Notes under the pieces: generated by a model
What the model saw: only the letters and a program-made list of their open reading frames with translations
Databases searched by the model: none
Told to the model about the DNA's origin: nothing
Source of the DNA: Flavipsychrobacter sp.
GTDB taxonomy: Bacteria; Bacteroidota; Bacteroidia; Chitinophagales; Chitinophagaceae
Direction: 5' to 3'
Assembly: GCA_041392855.1 (NCBI GenBank)
Contig: JAWKLD010000001.1
Location: 2,218,001-2,282,000, forward strand
DNA: 64,000 nt
Shown here: positions 34,970 through 43,693 of the stretch, in pieces
How the letters are laid out: each line of letters starts with the position of its first letter
Position numbering within the stretch: the stretch's first letter is position 1
Program-made: the position numbers and the translations under genes

Positions 34970-36706
34970 TTATTGATTCACACCACTCTCTGCCAATCTT
35001 TCTTTCATAAAGTTCCCCAATACTGATATGTTGTTTGAGGAGAAATCAAATTTAATACCTGCTGTTTCATACAACTCTGGCAAGGTCTTGGTATAACCTA
35101 AACTTAATGCTTGCATATAGTTATCCAAAGCCTGCTCCTTATTCTCTCTATATTGTCGCCACATAGCGATAGCCCCTAATTGTGCAATACCATATTCTAT
35201 GTAATAGAAGGGTACTTCAAATAAATGCAGTTGTTTCTGCCAGAAGCTAGCACGGTACTCTTCAAAGCCAGTCCAGTCTGTAGCGCCAGTGCTGAATTCA
35301 TCCAATATACTTAACCAAGACTTTGTTCTTTCTTCCACAGTATGTCCAGGGTTGGTGTACAACCAATGCTGGAACTTATCAATAGTAGCAATCCAAGGCA
35401 ATACACTTATCACACGTTCCAGCTCTTCTAGTTTTGCACGGCTTAGCTCCTCTTCATTTTTAAAGAACACATCCCAATGCTCCATAGAGAATAGCTCCAT
35501 ACTCATACTTGCGAGTTCTGCGATCTCCATTGGGTATTCTTTGAAAGAAGATAGTTTCAATGGATGTGATAAAAACGAATGTATAGCATGACCACCTTCA
35601 TGCATCATTGTAATTACATCTCCTATGGTTCCTGCAGCATTCATAAATATAAAAGGCACTCCTGTTTCCGATAACGGACAATTATATCCGCCTGGCGCTT
35701 TGCCTTTGCGACTCTCTAGATCCATCCGCTTCATATCTTGCATTGTTTCTAAGCAATAGCTGAAATACGGACGTAGCTTGCTAAACACTTCAGTTGTTTT
35801 TTGTGCCAACTCCTCACCTGTTTCAAATGGCTGTAATGGCTCCACACCCTCTGGCTCTGCACTACCATCCCAAGGTCGCATCTTGTCCAGCCCTAAACGT
35901 TTACGACGATGTTCAGTTAGCACCTTATTAAGTGGTAATATATGCTCTCTTACCGCATCATGAAAAGCAAAACAATCTTCAACCGTATAGTCAAAACGAC
36001 CTAACGATTTAAACTTATAATCGCGAAAATTGTCAAAACCTGCATTCTTAGCTACCTGATGGCGTTTAGCTAAAAGCTTATCAAACAAGGTATTCAACTC
36101 ATCTACATCTTGCAGTCTACGTTCAGCCACTTTTCTAAAGATGCTTTCGCGTAATGCTCTATCAGATTGTTGTAAAAATTTAGCCGCCTGTTGTAGTGTA
36201 TATTCCATGCCCTCATGTTCAATGGTCATTTTCCCTGAAATAACACCAAACTGTTGCGCTAATACACTCAGCTCAGCTTGTATAGGCACATTCTCTTCTC
36301 TGTATAACTCTACTGCATTTTGTACACTACGTAGATAAGGGAAAAACTCTTTTGTATCCAACTCCTGAGTAAATGGGCATGCTAGCAACTTTTTATTCAA
36401 GTCGAATAAATACGGCTTTAACTTAGGCTCTATTTCCATAACGAAATAGGTAAAAGCCTCTTCATATTCTTTATTCGTAGTATCTAACGTCATTTTTATT
36501 TGACGCCAAGCAGCATCTTCTCCAATTACTGCTTCCAACTCACTTGCATCCTTCAACCATTGCTCTAAAGCTTCTCGAGAATTTAATTCTCTTTCTTTCA
36601 AGTTATCGAAATATGATTTTAATTCTTCCCATGTTGATGTCTTAAAATCGTTAGGTAAAAACTGCCTATTTATTTCTGTATTTATCGGTTCAAATTGCTT
36701 GCTCAT
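34970..36706 (-). CDS. M3 family oligoendopeptidase F-like metallopeptidase
   Basis: This 578-residue cytoplasmic zinc peptidase cleaves short peptides. The zinc motif HEGGH lies in MMHEGGHAIHSFL, with downstream glutamate candidates in EYPMEIAELASMSMELFSMEHW. The N-terminal helical half (ELKSYFDNLKERELNSREALEQWL) is typical of PepF/M3B proteins. There is no signal peptide. It is monocistronic; a terminator lies downstream and a 390-bp gene-free region upstream. Confidence 0.93.
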   Translation of the reverse strand: MSKQFEPINTEINRQFLPNDFKTSTWEELKSYFDNLKERELNSREALEQWLKDASELEAVIGEDAAWRQIKMTLDTTNKEYEEAFTYFVMEIEPKLKPYLFDLNKKLLACPFTQELDTKEFFPYLRSVQNAVELYREENVPIQAELSVLAQQFGVISGKMTIEHEGMEYTLQQAAKFLQQSDRALRESIFRKVAERRLQDVDELNTLFDKLLAKRHQVAKNAGFDNFRDYKFKSLGRFDYTVEDCFAFHDAVREHILPLNKVLTEHRRKRLGLDKMRPWDGSAEPEGVEPLQPFETGEELAQKTTEVFSKLRPYFSYCLETMQDMKRMDLESRKGKAPGGYNCPLSETGVPFIFMNAAGTIGDVITMMHEGGHAIHSFLSHPLKLSSFKEYPMEIAELASMSMELFSMEHWDVFFKNEEELSRAKLEELERVISVLPWIATIDKFQHWLYTNPGHTVEERTKSWLSILDEFSTGATDWTGFEEYRASFWQKQLHLFEVPFYYIEYGIAQLGAIAMWRQYRENKEQALDNYMQALSLGYTKTLPELYETAGIKFDFSSNNISVLGNFMKERLAESGVNQ

Positions 36707-36997
36707 CTATATATTTTTTTCAGGATGCTAAAATACATTTCACAGTGCAATTATCCTGTTAAAACTAGACTACTCAACCTTATCTAATTAAGATTATTTT
36801 ATATGTTAATAATATTTCTATGTTAATCACTTAATTTTTAATTTATATATGGGATTAACTGACATTGTCAATAAATAAACTTAAAAACTTGAATAACAAA
36901 CATAAATAAATGCATAAAAAATAATATTTATAAAACTATGATTAACTATCCTTATCAAAATATCTCAAAAGGATTTTTTTCATAGCGGGCTGTTTGC

Positions 36998-37005
36998 TAC
37001 ATTTG
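36998..37005 (+). promoter_or_regulatory. -7 element (TACATTTG) upstream of radA
   Basis: An exact TAnnTTTG match; a T-run at 36974-36980 lies about 17 bp upstream as a weak -33. It would give a leader of roughly 85 nt, longer than for other genes in the window. Confidence 0.5.
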
Positions 37006-37037
37006 TGCCAAGTTGTGAATTTAATGGGTTAGTAAGT

Positions 37038-37067
37038 AAGAGCCGACGGATTCTTCCGCTGGCTCTT
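37038..37067 (+). other. Stable hairpin in the radA 5' leader
   Basis: AAGAGCCGACGG / CCGCTGGCTCTT forms a 12-position stem (one G-U, one A-C mismatch) with a 6-nt loop. It ends 29 bp before the radA start. It is not followed by a strong T-run, so a leader structure is more likely than a simple terminator. Confidence 0.5.
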
Positions 37068-37096
37068 CTCATTTCTACTATATTTGCTATACTATT

Positions 37097-38464
37097 ATGG
37101 CCAAAACCAAAACAGCTTTTTTCTGTCAACAATGCGGATTTGAAACACCTAAATGGACTGGTAAATGCAGCTCGTGTGGTGCGTGGAACTCTTTTGTTGA
37201 AGAAGTGATCCATAAAGAGGACAAGGCAAAAAAGGATATCAATTGGGAGCAAGCTAAAGATGCTAAAAAGGCTCAAAAGCTTTCCAGTATTACCCCTCAG
37301 AACGACTCTAGAATGCTAACACCCGACCCTGAACTCAATCGAGTATTGGGTGGAGGTATGGTACCAGGCTCGGTCATTCTGATTGGAGGTGAACCGGGGA
37401 TAGGGAAGTCTACCTTATTTCTTCAATGTGCATTGGAATGGAATACTATTACTACTTTATACGTATCCGGAGAGGAAAGTGGACAGCAAGTGAAACTTCG
37501 CGCAGAAAGAGTCGGTAAACAAAACGACAATCTCTTTCTTTTAACAGCAACCGATACAAAATCAATTTTTCAAGAGGTAAAAAAGGTTCAACCTCAGCTA
37601 CTTATAATAGATTCAATACAAACATTAGAGTCTCCTTATGTGGAATCTGCTGCAGGTAGCGTGTCGCAAGTGCGAGAATGTGCTGCAGAGTTGCAACGCT
37701 TTGCTAAAGCAAGCAATATTCCTGTATGTATCATTGGGCATATTACCAAAGAAGGTTCTATAGCTGGTCCTAAAGTATTGGAGCATATGGTAGATACCGT
37801 GCTACAATTTGAAGGAGACAGGCATTATGCCTATAGGATACTGCGTACTATTAAAAATCGTTTCGGCTCTACATCAGAGCTTGGCATATACGAGATGGTC
37901 ACCTCTGGTATGCGACCAGTAGGGAATCCTTCAGAGATCCTACTTTCACAACACGAAGAACCTTTAAGTGGTGTTGCAATTGCTTCTAGTATGGAGGGTT
38001 TACGCCCATTAATGATTGAAGTTCAAGCATTAGTAACACAGGCTGTCTATGGAACACCTCAGCGTACAGTAAGCGGCTTGGATCTAAGGAGGCTACAGCT
38101 ATTGCTGGCCGTTCTTGAAAAAAGGGGTGGCTTTCACTTTGGAACTAAAGATGTATTTGTAAACATAGCAGGAGGTATAAAGGTGGAAGACCCCTCTATA
38201 GAGTTGGCACTAGTGTGCGCTTTACTGTCATCCTTTGAGGATACTGCACTACCTTCTAATATTTGTTTTGTAGGTGAGGTTGGGCTATCTGGCGAAATAC
38301 GTGCTGTAAACCGTATAGACCAACGTATAGCCGAAGCAGATAAAATGGGCATGGACGCCATCCTTATCCCTAAAGCTAATGCAAAAGGGCTTGATAAGAA
38401 GAATTATAAGATCGAAATAAAAACCGTGAATAAGGTGGAGGACGTGTATAAAATGTTGTTTTAG
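37097..38464 (+). CDS. radA: DNA repair protein RadA
   Basis: RadA is a RecA-like ATPase that promotes branch migration in recombination. The N-terminal zinc finger has four cysteines at 10, 13, 24 and 27 (FFCQQCGFE...GKCSSCGAW). Walker A is GGEPGIGKST (97-106) and the RadA-specific KNRFG motif is at 253-257. The C-terminal Lon-like domain contains VNIAGGIKVEDPSIELAL. The length of 455 is normal. Its stop abuts the ATG of comF, so the two are co-transcribed. Confidence 0.97.
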   Translation: MAKTKTAFFCQQCGFETPKWTGKCSSCGAWNSFVEEVIHKEDKAKKDINWEQAKDAKKAQKLSSITPQNDSRMLTPDPELNRVLGGGMVPGSVILIGGEPGIGKSTLFLQCALEWNTITTLYVSGEESGQQVKLRAERVGKQNDNLFLLTATDTKSIFQEVKKVQPQLLIIDSIQTLESPYVESAAGSVSQVRECAAELQRFAKASNIPVCIIGHITKEGSIAGPKVLEHMVDTVLQFEGDRHYAYRILRTIKNRFGSTSELGIYEMVTSGMRPVGNPSEILLSQHEEPLSGVAIASSMEGLRPLMIEVQALVTQAVYGTPQRTVSGLDLRRLQLLLAVLEKRGGFHFGTKDVFVNIAGGIKVEDPSIELALVCALLSSFEDTALPSNICFVGEVGLSGEIRAVNRIDQRIAEADKMGMDAILIPKANAKGLDKKNYKIEIKTVNKVEDVYKMLF

Positions 38465-39166
38465 ATGAGTTCTTTAAAAAATATAACTGAAGGCTTGTCT
38501 CACTTGGTATATCCCAAATTATGCGAGGGCTGTAGCAAACAATTACTTGCAGAGGAAGAAGTACTATGCTTGAATTGCAACATTTACAACCTTCCTCGTA
38601 CAGCCTATCATCATATTGCCGAAAATGAAACAGCAATGCGATTTGCAGGTCGCTTTCCCTTCCAGAAAGCTACTTCATTAGCCTATTTCACCCCAAATGG
38701 ACTGCTACAACATCTTCTACACAACCTCAAATATGAAGACAAAAAATATATAGGATATTATCTAGGTAAACAATTAGGCTACGACCTGTTACAAACTAAC
38801 TGGCAAAAAGGGATAGACTTAATTGTACCTGTACCGCTCCACCCAAAAAAAGAAGCCCTGAGAGGGTTTAATCAAAGCCAACTCATAGCAAGTGGTCTTA
38901 ACGCCGCACTTCATATTCCAATAGAGGAGCAAGTACTAAAAAGAAACCGTTTTACTGATAGTCAAACTCAAAAAACACGAGAAGAGCGCATAACTAACAT
39001 GCAAGACGCCTTTCTGGCAAGCAATACAGCCCGTATTGAGGGGAAACACATTTTACTAATAGACGATGTATTAACGACTGGTGCAACGTTAGAATCATGT
39101 GCTTTAGCCCTGCTAAAAGTCAAAGACGTGATAATTAGCATAGCGACTGTCGGCATAGCCAACTAA
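38465..39166 (+). CDS. comF: ComF family phosphoribosyltransferase-like protein
   Basis: This 233-residue ComF/GntX protein has an N-terminal zinc-finger-like region (CEGCSKQLLAEEEVLCLNC) and a C-terminal PRT domain with the PRPP loop LLIDDVLTTGATLESC. The GFNQSQLIASGL block is typical of the family. ComF aids ssDNA handling during natural transformation in competent bacteria; in others its role is unclear. It directly follows radA without a gap, a neighbourhood that fits DNA uptake or recombination. Confidence 0.92.
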   Translation: MSSLKNITEGLSHLVYPKLCEGCSKQLLAEEEVLCLNCNIYNLPRTAYHHIAENETAMRFAGRFPFQKATSLAYFTPNGLLQHLLHNLKYEDKKYIGYYLGKQLGYDLLQTNWQKGIDLIVPVPLHPKKEALRGFNQSQLIASGLNAALHIPIEEQVLKRNRFTDSQTQKTREERITNMQDAFLASNTARIEGKHILLIDDVLTTGATLESCALALLKVKDVIISIATVGIAN

Positions 39167-39286
39167 TATATGCTTGTTTATCACGGAAATAGGTTTACAA
39201 ATATTGCTTTTTACTGGTATTAGAGTTAATTTAAAGGCAATTTTACAATAGTAATCCGTATAAGGTCATATACAAATTTTTACTTT

Positions 39287-40519
39287 ATGAAAAAACGTTC
39301 ACTTTTACTGGGTTCACTTCTGCTATCATCTGTCATTACATTTGGTGCAGGTTTCCAGTTGAACTTACAAGGTATTAGACAACTAGCTATGGGAGGCACA
39401 GGTGCTGCTGTTCCATGGGATGTATCTACAGTATTTTACAACCCGGGCGGTCTTACCAGTATCAGGGGCTTGCAAGCATACGGTAGTGTACATGCATTAA
39501 TGCCTAAACTTAGATATGTAGATGCCCCTACGGGAACCTACAAGGCAGACTCTAAAGATGCTGTCTACACACCATTCAATTTTTATATCGGTTCACCTTT
39601 AGGTTACAAAAGCCGTGTAAGCATAGGTTTAGGTGTATATACTCCTTTTGGTAGTGGCTTGGCATGGGATGAGAACTGGAAAGGACGCTACGTAATTCAA
39701 GACATCAGCTTACAAACGATCTTCATACAACCAACAGTTGCCTATAAAGTGAACGACCAAATATCAGTTGGTGCAGGCTTTGTATATGGTACTGGTAATA
39801 TTGAAGTTAATCGTGCTGTACCTTTAGTAAATACTAATGGACAGGATGGACAAGCTAACTTGAAAGGAGATGCCAAAGGTGTTGGTTTTAACCTTGGCCT
39901 ACACATCAAAGCGACCAAGAGAGTATGGTTTGGCCTTACTTACCGCTCTGAAGTAAAGATGAAAGTAAAAAGAGGCTTTGCTACATTTAAAGTTCCTAGC
40001 AGTATGGCAAGTAACTTCCCATACACTGCTTTTTCTTCTAGTTTAACACTTCCACAAGTAGCAACTTTCGGGGTTGGATTCAAAGCTAGCAACAAACTTA
40101 TTTTGACACTCGATGCAAACTTCACTGGATGGAGCTCATATGATAGCTTAATATTTGATTATGAGACCAATACTGCAGCTTTAGCAGATACACGCTCTCC
40201 TCGTCATTATAAAAACACAGTAACACTTCGCGCAGGTGCTAACTATAAATTTAATGATAAGTTTTCAGGTATGTTAGGTGCTGCGTTTGATCCTACACCT
40301 GTTAAAAACGGATATGTATCTCCGGAGCTACCGGATAATAACCATATAATAACTGCAGCAGGTCTTACATACAAACCTAGAGAGAGATTCACTATCATGG
40401 CTGTGTTTGAATATGTGATTACACCAAACCGTACTTCTTCTCTTGATGAAGCCGGATTTAGCCGTACTTACCAAAACAATGTGATTAATCCAGGCGTAGG
40501 CGTCTCTTACAATTTTTAA
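39287..40519 (+). CDS. OmpP1/FadL family outer-membrane transporter
   Basis: This 410-residue protein has a signal peptide (MKKRSLLLGSLLLSSVITFGAG) followed directly by FQLNLQGIRQLAMGGTGAAVPWDVSTVFYNPGGL, the N-terminal plug motif of FadL/TodX channels. Repeated barrel strands end in an aromatic C-terminus (VGVSYNF). It probably lets hydrophobic compounds such as fatty acids across the outer membrane. An SGNH hydrolase lipoprotein gene follows 11 bp downstream and may supply such substrates. Confidence 0.92.
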   Translation: MKKRSLLLGSLLLSSVITFGAGFQLNLQGIRQLAMGGTGAAVPWDVSTVFYNPGGLTSIRGLQAYGSVHALMPKLRYVDAPTGTYKADSKDAVYTPFNFYIGSPLGYKSRVSIGLGVYTPFGSGLAWDENWKGRYVIQDISLQTIFIQPTVAYKVNDQISVGAGFVYGTGNIEVNRAVPLVNTNGQDGQANLKGDAKGVGFNLGLHIKATKRVWFGLTYRSEVKMKVKRGFATFKVPSSMASNFPYTAFSSSLTLPQVATFGVGFKASNKLILTLDANFTGWSSYDSLIFDYETNTAALADTRSPRHYKNTVTLRAGANYKFNDKFSGMLGAAFDPTPVKNGYVSPELPDNNHIITAAGLTYKPRERFTIMAVFEYVITPNRTSSLDEAGFSRTYQNNVINPGVGVSYNF

Positions 40520-40530
40520 AAAGCAGAAAC

Positions 40531-41838
40531 ATGAAAAAACTATTTATATACAGTACTCTGGCATGTTTGGCACTTGCTTCTTGCAAACCAAACTTAGAGC
40601 CAAATACTCCTCAAAAGGGAGATGCTGATTTCTCTTATTATTTAGCTGTAGGTAATTCGTTAACTGCTGGCTATACAAACGGTAGTTTGTATAAAAGCGC
40701 GCAGATGAACTCTTTCCCTGCAATGCTTGCTACACAATTCAAGCAAGTAAGTAACGGGAAGTTTGAGCAACCTTTATTACCTGGCGAACACGGGTATCCT
40801 AATGGCAAAATAATCCTTGCTATGAAGCAAGGTCTTTGTGATACTGTACCGTCTCTAAGCCCAATACCTTTTCCTGGAGCATTAGACTCTGCAGGTAGTA
40901 GCTTAAACTTAGCATTCAAAGGACCATTTAACAATATGGGTATCCCTGGTATACGTGCTATAGACTATCTATTCCCAGGCTATGGAGCTATTAATCCATA
41001 TGCTACACGAATATTTGTTAGCCCATTAACTAACAGACCTCTTGATGAACTAAAACTTCAAAAACATACATTCTTTTCTCTGTGGTTAGGCAACAATGAC
41101 GTTTTAGGTTATGCAGTAGCTGGTGGAGATCAAGGAACAGGGCCTACAAGCACGATTTCCAACATAGCTATTTTTACTGCTGCATACGATAGTGTATTGC
41201 AAGTATTAACAGCTAACGGTGCTAAAGGAATTATTATGAATATTCCTGACGTTACTTCATTACCATACTTTACCGCTATACCTGCCAACTCTGCAGAGGT
41301 AACTAAGGCTCAAGCAAACCTGCTTAACAACGCTTACAACGGTACACAAGTACACTTCAACCCTGGTAAGAATTATTTTGTTATCCAAGATGCTAATAGC
41401 CCTACAGGTTTCCGTCAAATGAAAAAAGGTGAACTAGTTCGTTTAGAAATACCGCTTGACTCAGTGAAATGTGCAGGATGGGGTACTCAAAAACCTATCC
41501 CAGCACAATTTGTGTTAACAGAAAGCGAGATAGCAAAAATCAATACAGCTTTAACGCAGTTTAATAGCACCATATCTACTTTAGCTGCTAAATACTCTAT
41601 ACCAGTAGTAGATATGAACTCTTACTTAAAATCTTTAAGTAAAGGCATTAGCTACAACGGTATTACATATACTCCTGAATTTGTTAGTGGCGGTGCATTC
41701 TCTCTAGATGGTATTCACCTTACAGGTAAAGGCTATGCTCTTGCTGCTAATCATATGATAATGACTATCAATAGTTATTATAAATCATCTATTGCTAGCG
41801 TAGATCCTAATGAATATAACGGTATCCAGTTCCCATAA
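40531..41838 (+). CDS. SGNH/GDSL-type hydrolase lipoprotein
   Basis: This 435-residue lipoprotein has its lipobox at LALASC (Cys18). Block I of the SGNH family is AVGNSLTAGY with Ser43, an Asn block is WLGNNDVLGYA, and the Asp-His block near the C-terminus is SLDGIHLTGKGY. An esterase or lipase acting at the cell envelope is likely. Tight linkage with the FadL-type gene upstream suggests that released acyl products are taken up through it, which is inference. A strong terminator follows. Confidence 0.9.
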   Translation: MKKLFIYSTLACLALASCKPNLEPNTPQKGDADFSYYLAVGNSLTAGYTNGSLYKSAQMNSFPAMLATQFKQVSNGKFEQPLLPGEHGYPNGKIILAMKQGLCDTVPSLSPIPFPGALDSAGSSLNLAFKGPFNNMGIPGIRAIDYLFPGYGAINPYATRIFVSPLTNRPLDELKLQKHTFFSLWLGNNDVLGYAVAGGDQGTGPTSTISNIAIFTAAYDSVLQVLTANGAKGIIMNIPDVTSLPYFTAIPANSAEVTKAQANLLNNAYNGTQVHFNPGKNYFVIQDANSPTGFRQMKKGELVRLEIPLDSVKCAGWGTQKPIPAQFVLTESEIAKINTALTQFNSTISTLAAKYSIPVVDMNSYLKSLSKGISYNGITYTPEFVSGGAFSLDGIHLTGKGYALAANHMIMTINSYYKSSIASVDPNEYNGIQFP

Positions 41839-41860
41839 GGCGAGAACAAGATCTTTTACA

Positions 41861-41897
41861 ACAAAAGCGCCTAACATTATTTGTTAGGCGCTTTTGT
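41861..41897. terminator. Bidirectional terminator after the SGNH hydrolase gene
   Basis: ACAAAAGCGCCTAAC / GTTAGGCGCTTTTGT is a perfect 15-bp stem with a 7-nt loop, between convergent genes. Confidence 0.93.
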
Positions 41898-41916
41898 TTA
41901 TACTTTGATAATTAGC

Positions 41917-42777
41917 TTAGTTGTTTTGTGTTGGTCTATATAACATATCTGCAGGCGTAACTACAACTATACGTTGTCTCCCTATAAACCGAGGGTTTTG
42001 ATAGAACATTACAGTTCGTTCATCAACATATACATTCTCTAAAGACCATATATCCGAAAATGCATCAGAAAGTCTAAGTACACCACATCTAACTACATCT
42101 AGCTCTTGCAGCCTTTCACACTTTGATATTGATTCAGGTATTAAAGTAAGCCTATTATTGTTTAAGTATAGAAAACCTAAATTTTCAAGATCTCCAATAT
42201 TCTCAGGAAGCTCTACAAGGTAGTTGTAACCCAAATCCAATAAACGTAGCTTCTTCAGCTTAGTAATTTCGTTCGGAAGTGTATAGAATTTGTTCGATGC
42301 CAGCTTTAACGACTCCAAGTTTCTTAATTTTCCAATAGATGGCGGAAGCTTACTTAACTTATTTTTGGAGATGGCTAAGCTCTTCAACTTTGTAAGTGCT
42401 CCTATTTCTCTCGGTATAGTTTCTAGATCATTAAAACTTAAAGAAAGCAACTCCAAATGCATTAGTTGTCCAATCTTTGGAGAGATGGAATCAATATTGT
42501 TTCGAAAAAGTATCAATTCCTTAAGCTTGTTACATCTATAAAGAGATGGAGGCAGTGAGGATATTAGATTGTTACTTAAGTTAAGCTCTTCTAAATTTGG
42601 AAACTGATCAAGTATATCCGGGATCTCAATTATTCTCATCCCTGTTATCTTTATAGCCTTAACATCTGCTTTATTTTCTAAAGCCTCATCCCAACTATGA
42701 TAAACACGCTTTGCAAAAGCCCTATTGGTTGTTACTAATAACATTAATAACAATGCTATAGAAATATATTTTATCAT
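41917..42777 (-). CDS. Secreted leucine-rich-repeat protein
   Basis: This 286-residue protein has a signal peptide (MIKYISIALLLMLLVTTNRAFA) and about eight 23-residue leucine-rich repeats, such as LKSLAISKNKLSKLPPSIGKL and LESLKLASNKFYTLPNEITKL, from about residue 45 to 240. The repeats belong to the plant/bacterial 23-residue class. The C-terminal 40 residues are non-repetitive. Likely a binding protein at the cell surface or in the periplasm; the ligand is unknown. A DUF4412-like gene lies upstream on the same strand. Confidence 0.85.
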   Translation of the reverse strand: MIKYISIALLLMLLVTTNRAFAKRVYHSWDEALENKADVKAIKITGMRIIEIPDILDQFPNLEELNLSNNLISSLPPSLYRCNKLKELILFRNNIDSISPKIGQLMHLELLSLSFNDLETIPREIGALTKLKSLAISKNKLSKLPPSIGKLRNLESLKLASNKFYTLPNEITKLKKLRLLDLGYNYLVELPENIGDLENLGFLYLNNNRLTLIPESISKCERLQELDVVRCGVLRLSDAFSDIWSLENVYVDERTVMFYQNPRFIGRQRIVVVTPADMLYRPTQNN

Positions 42778-42807
42778 AGTGCTGCTATTTTGAAGTTTAC
42801 ATAATGC

Positions 42808-43458
42808 CTATCTCATCTGCTTATATTCATCTTTAGTGACTATTTTATACTCCTTAGGTATTCTAAATTGCGCCGTCTCTATCGTTTTAACTTTGATACT
42901 ACTTGCCTTAAAATACATGTTCATGTTCTTAGCGCTGCTAAGCACAAAAGACATCGGCATCACCTCTATATTAGGGAAATAGTTAAACATTAACTCCGAT
43001 GGTTTCCAAATTCCTGAATAGTATAAATCGCATGTACTACCGTCTTTGTATGTAATGGTTGCTTTTTGAGCTTTATTATTAAGAATATCCATTTGACCAT
43101 TCCCATCAAGCATTGTAAACCCTCGCCTTTTATTAAGCTCCTCCTCTATTTCCTTCATATCTAACTCTATGGCATAAAACTTTCCGCCCATAGTCCGTAA
43201 TGCATATGCCGTATTATTGTCTCCATTATAAAGGCTTATATCCTTGAAACCGTTTTCAAGCAAAAGTTCTTTTCTAATAGCGTTTCCCTTCACCATTATT
43301 GTATATGTTCCTTTATACTGCGTAAGCCCTTCCTCATTTTGAGGAGGGTCTAAAGTGACATCATATACCACTATGCCTTCTGTAAAAAGATTATCTTGGG
43401 CTACAGTATAGGTATAGCTTATCATTAGCAATAATATCAGTATGCCTAGCCTTTTCAT
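42808..43458 (-). CDS. Exported DUF4412-like protein
   Basis: This 216-residue protein starts at the ATG at 43458, which opens a signal peptide (MKRLGILILLLMISYTYTVAQ). The mature part has FTEGIVVYDVTLD, GNAIRKELLLENG and ALRTMGGKFYAIEL blocks, recalling the Bacteroidota DUF4412 family of periplasmic or outer-membrane lipid-binding-like beta proteins. No catalytic residues are evident. It precedes the leucine-rich-repeat gene by 30 bp and may be co-transcribed with it. Confidence 0.68.
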   Translation of the reverse strand: MKRLGILILLLMISYTYTVAQDNLFTEGIVVYDVTLDPPQNEEGLTQYKGTYTIMVKGNAIRKELLLENGFKDISLYNGDNNTAYALRTMGGKFYAIELDMKEIEEELNKRRGFTMLDGNGQMDILNNKAQKATITYKDGSTCDLYYSGIWKPSELMFNYFPNIEVMPMSFVLSSAKNMNMYFKASSIKVKTIETAQFRIPKEYKIVTKDEYKQMR

Positions 43459-43693
43459 TAGTTCTATATTCAATACCTTTTCTTACGATATGAATTTACC
43501 GATTTTACAGCAAATCCTTTTCATTGAAGTGTAATAATACACACATAGCTCAAAATCCCTACCAAATCTATATCACCGTAATATTAAAAAACAATACTAG
43601 TCTTACACAACACCTTGTTAACTTATATATCGAGTTGATTGCTCCATCTGTTTTTTTTGTAGCTTGCTAAGCAATACAAATATTGTTCTTGTA

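Larger units (their letters stand above)
36707..37096. other. 390-bp gene-free region between divergent oligoendopeptidase and radA genes
   Basis: The region is strongly AT-rich. It holds the radA promoter (-7 at 36998-37005) and a leader hairpin (37038-37067). Nothing resembling a tRNA or a conserved small gene is visible; short frames crossing into radA have no family features. Confidence 0.6.

Noticed and set aside
37005..37208. Short frame across the radA leader and start
   Set aside because: It runs through radA in another frame and shows no conserved pattern.
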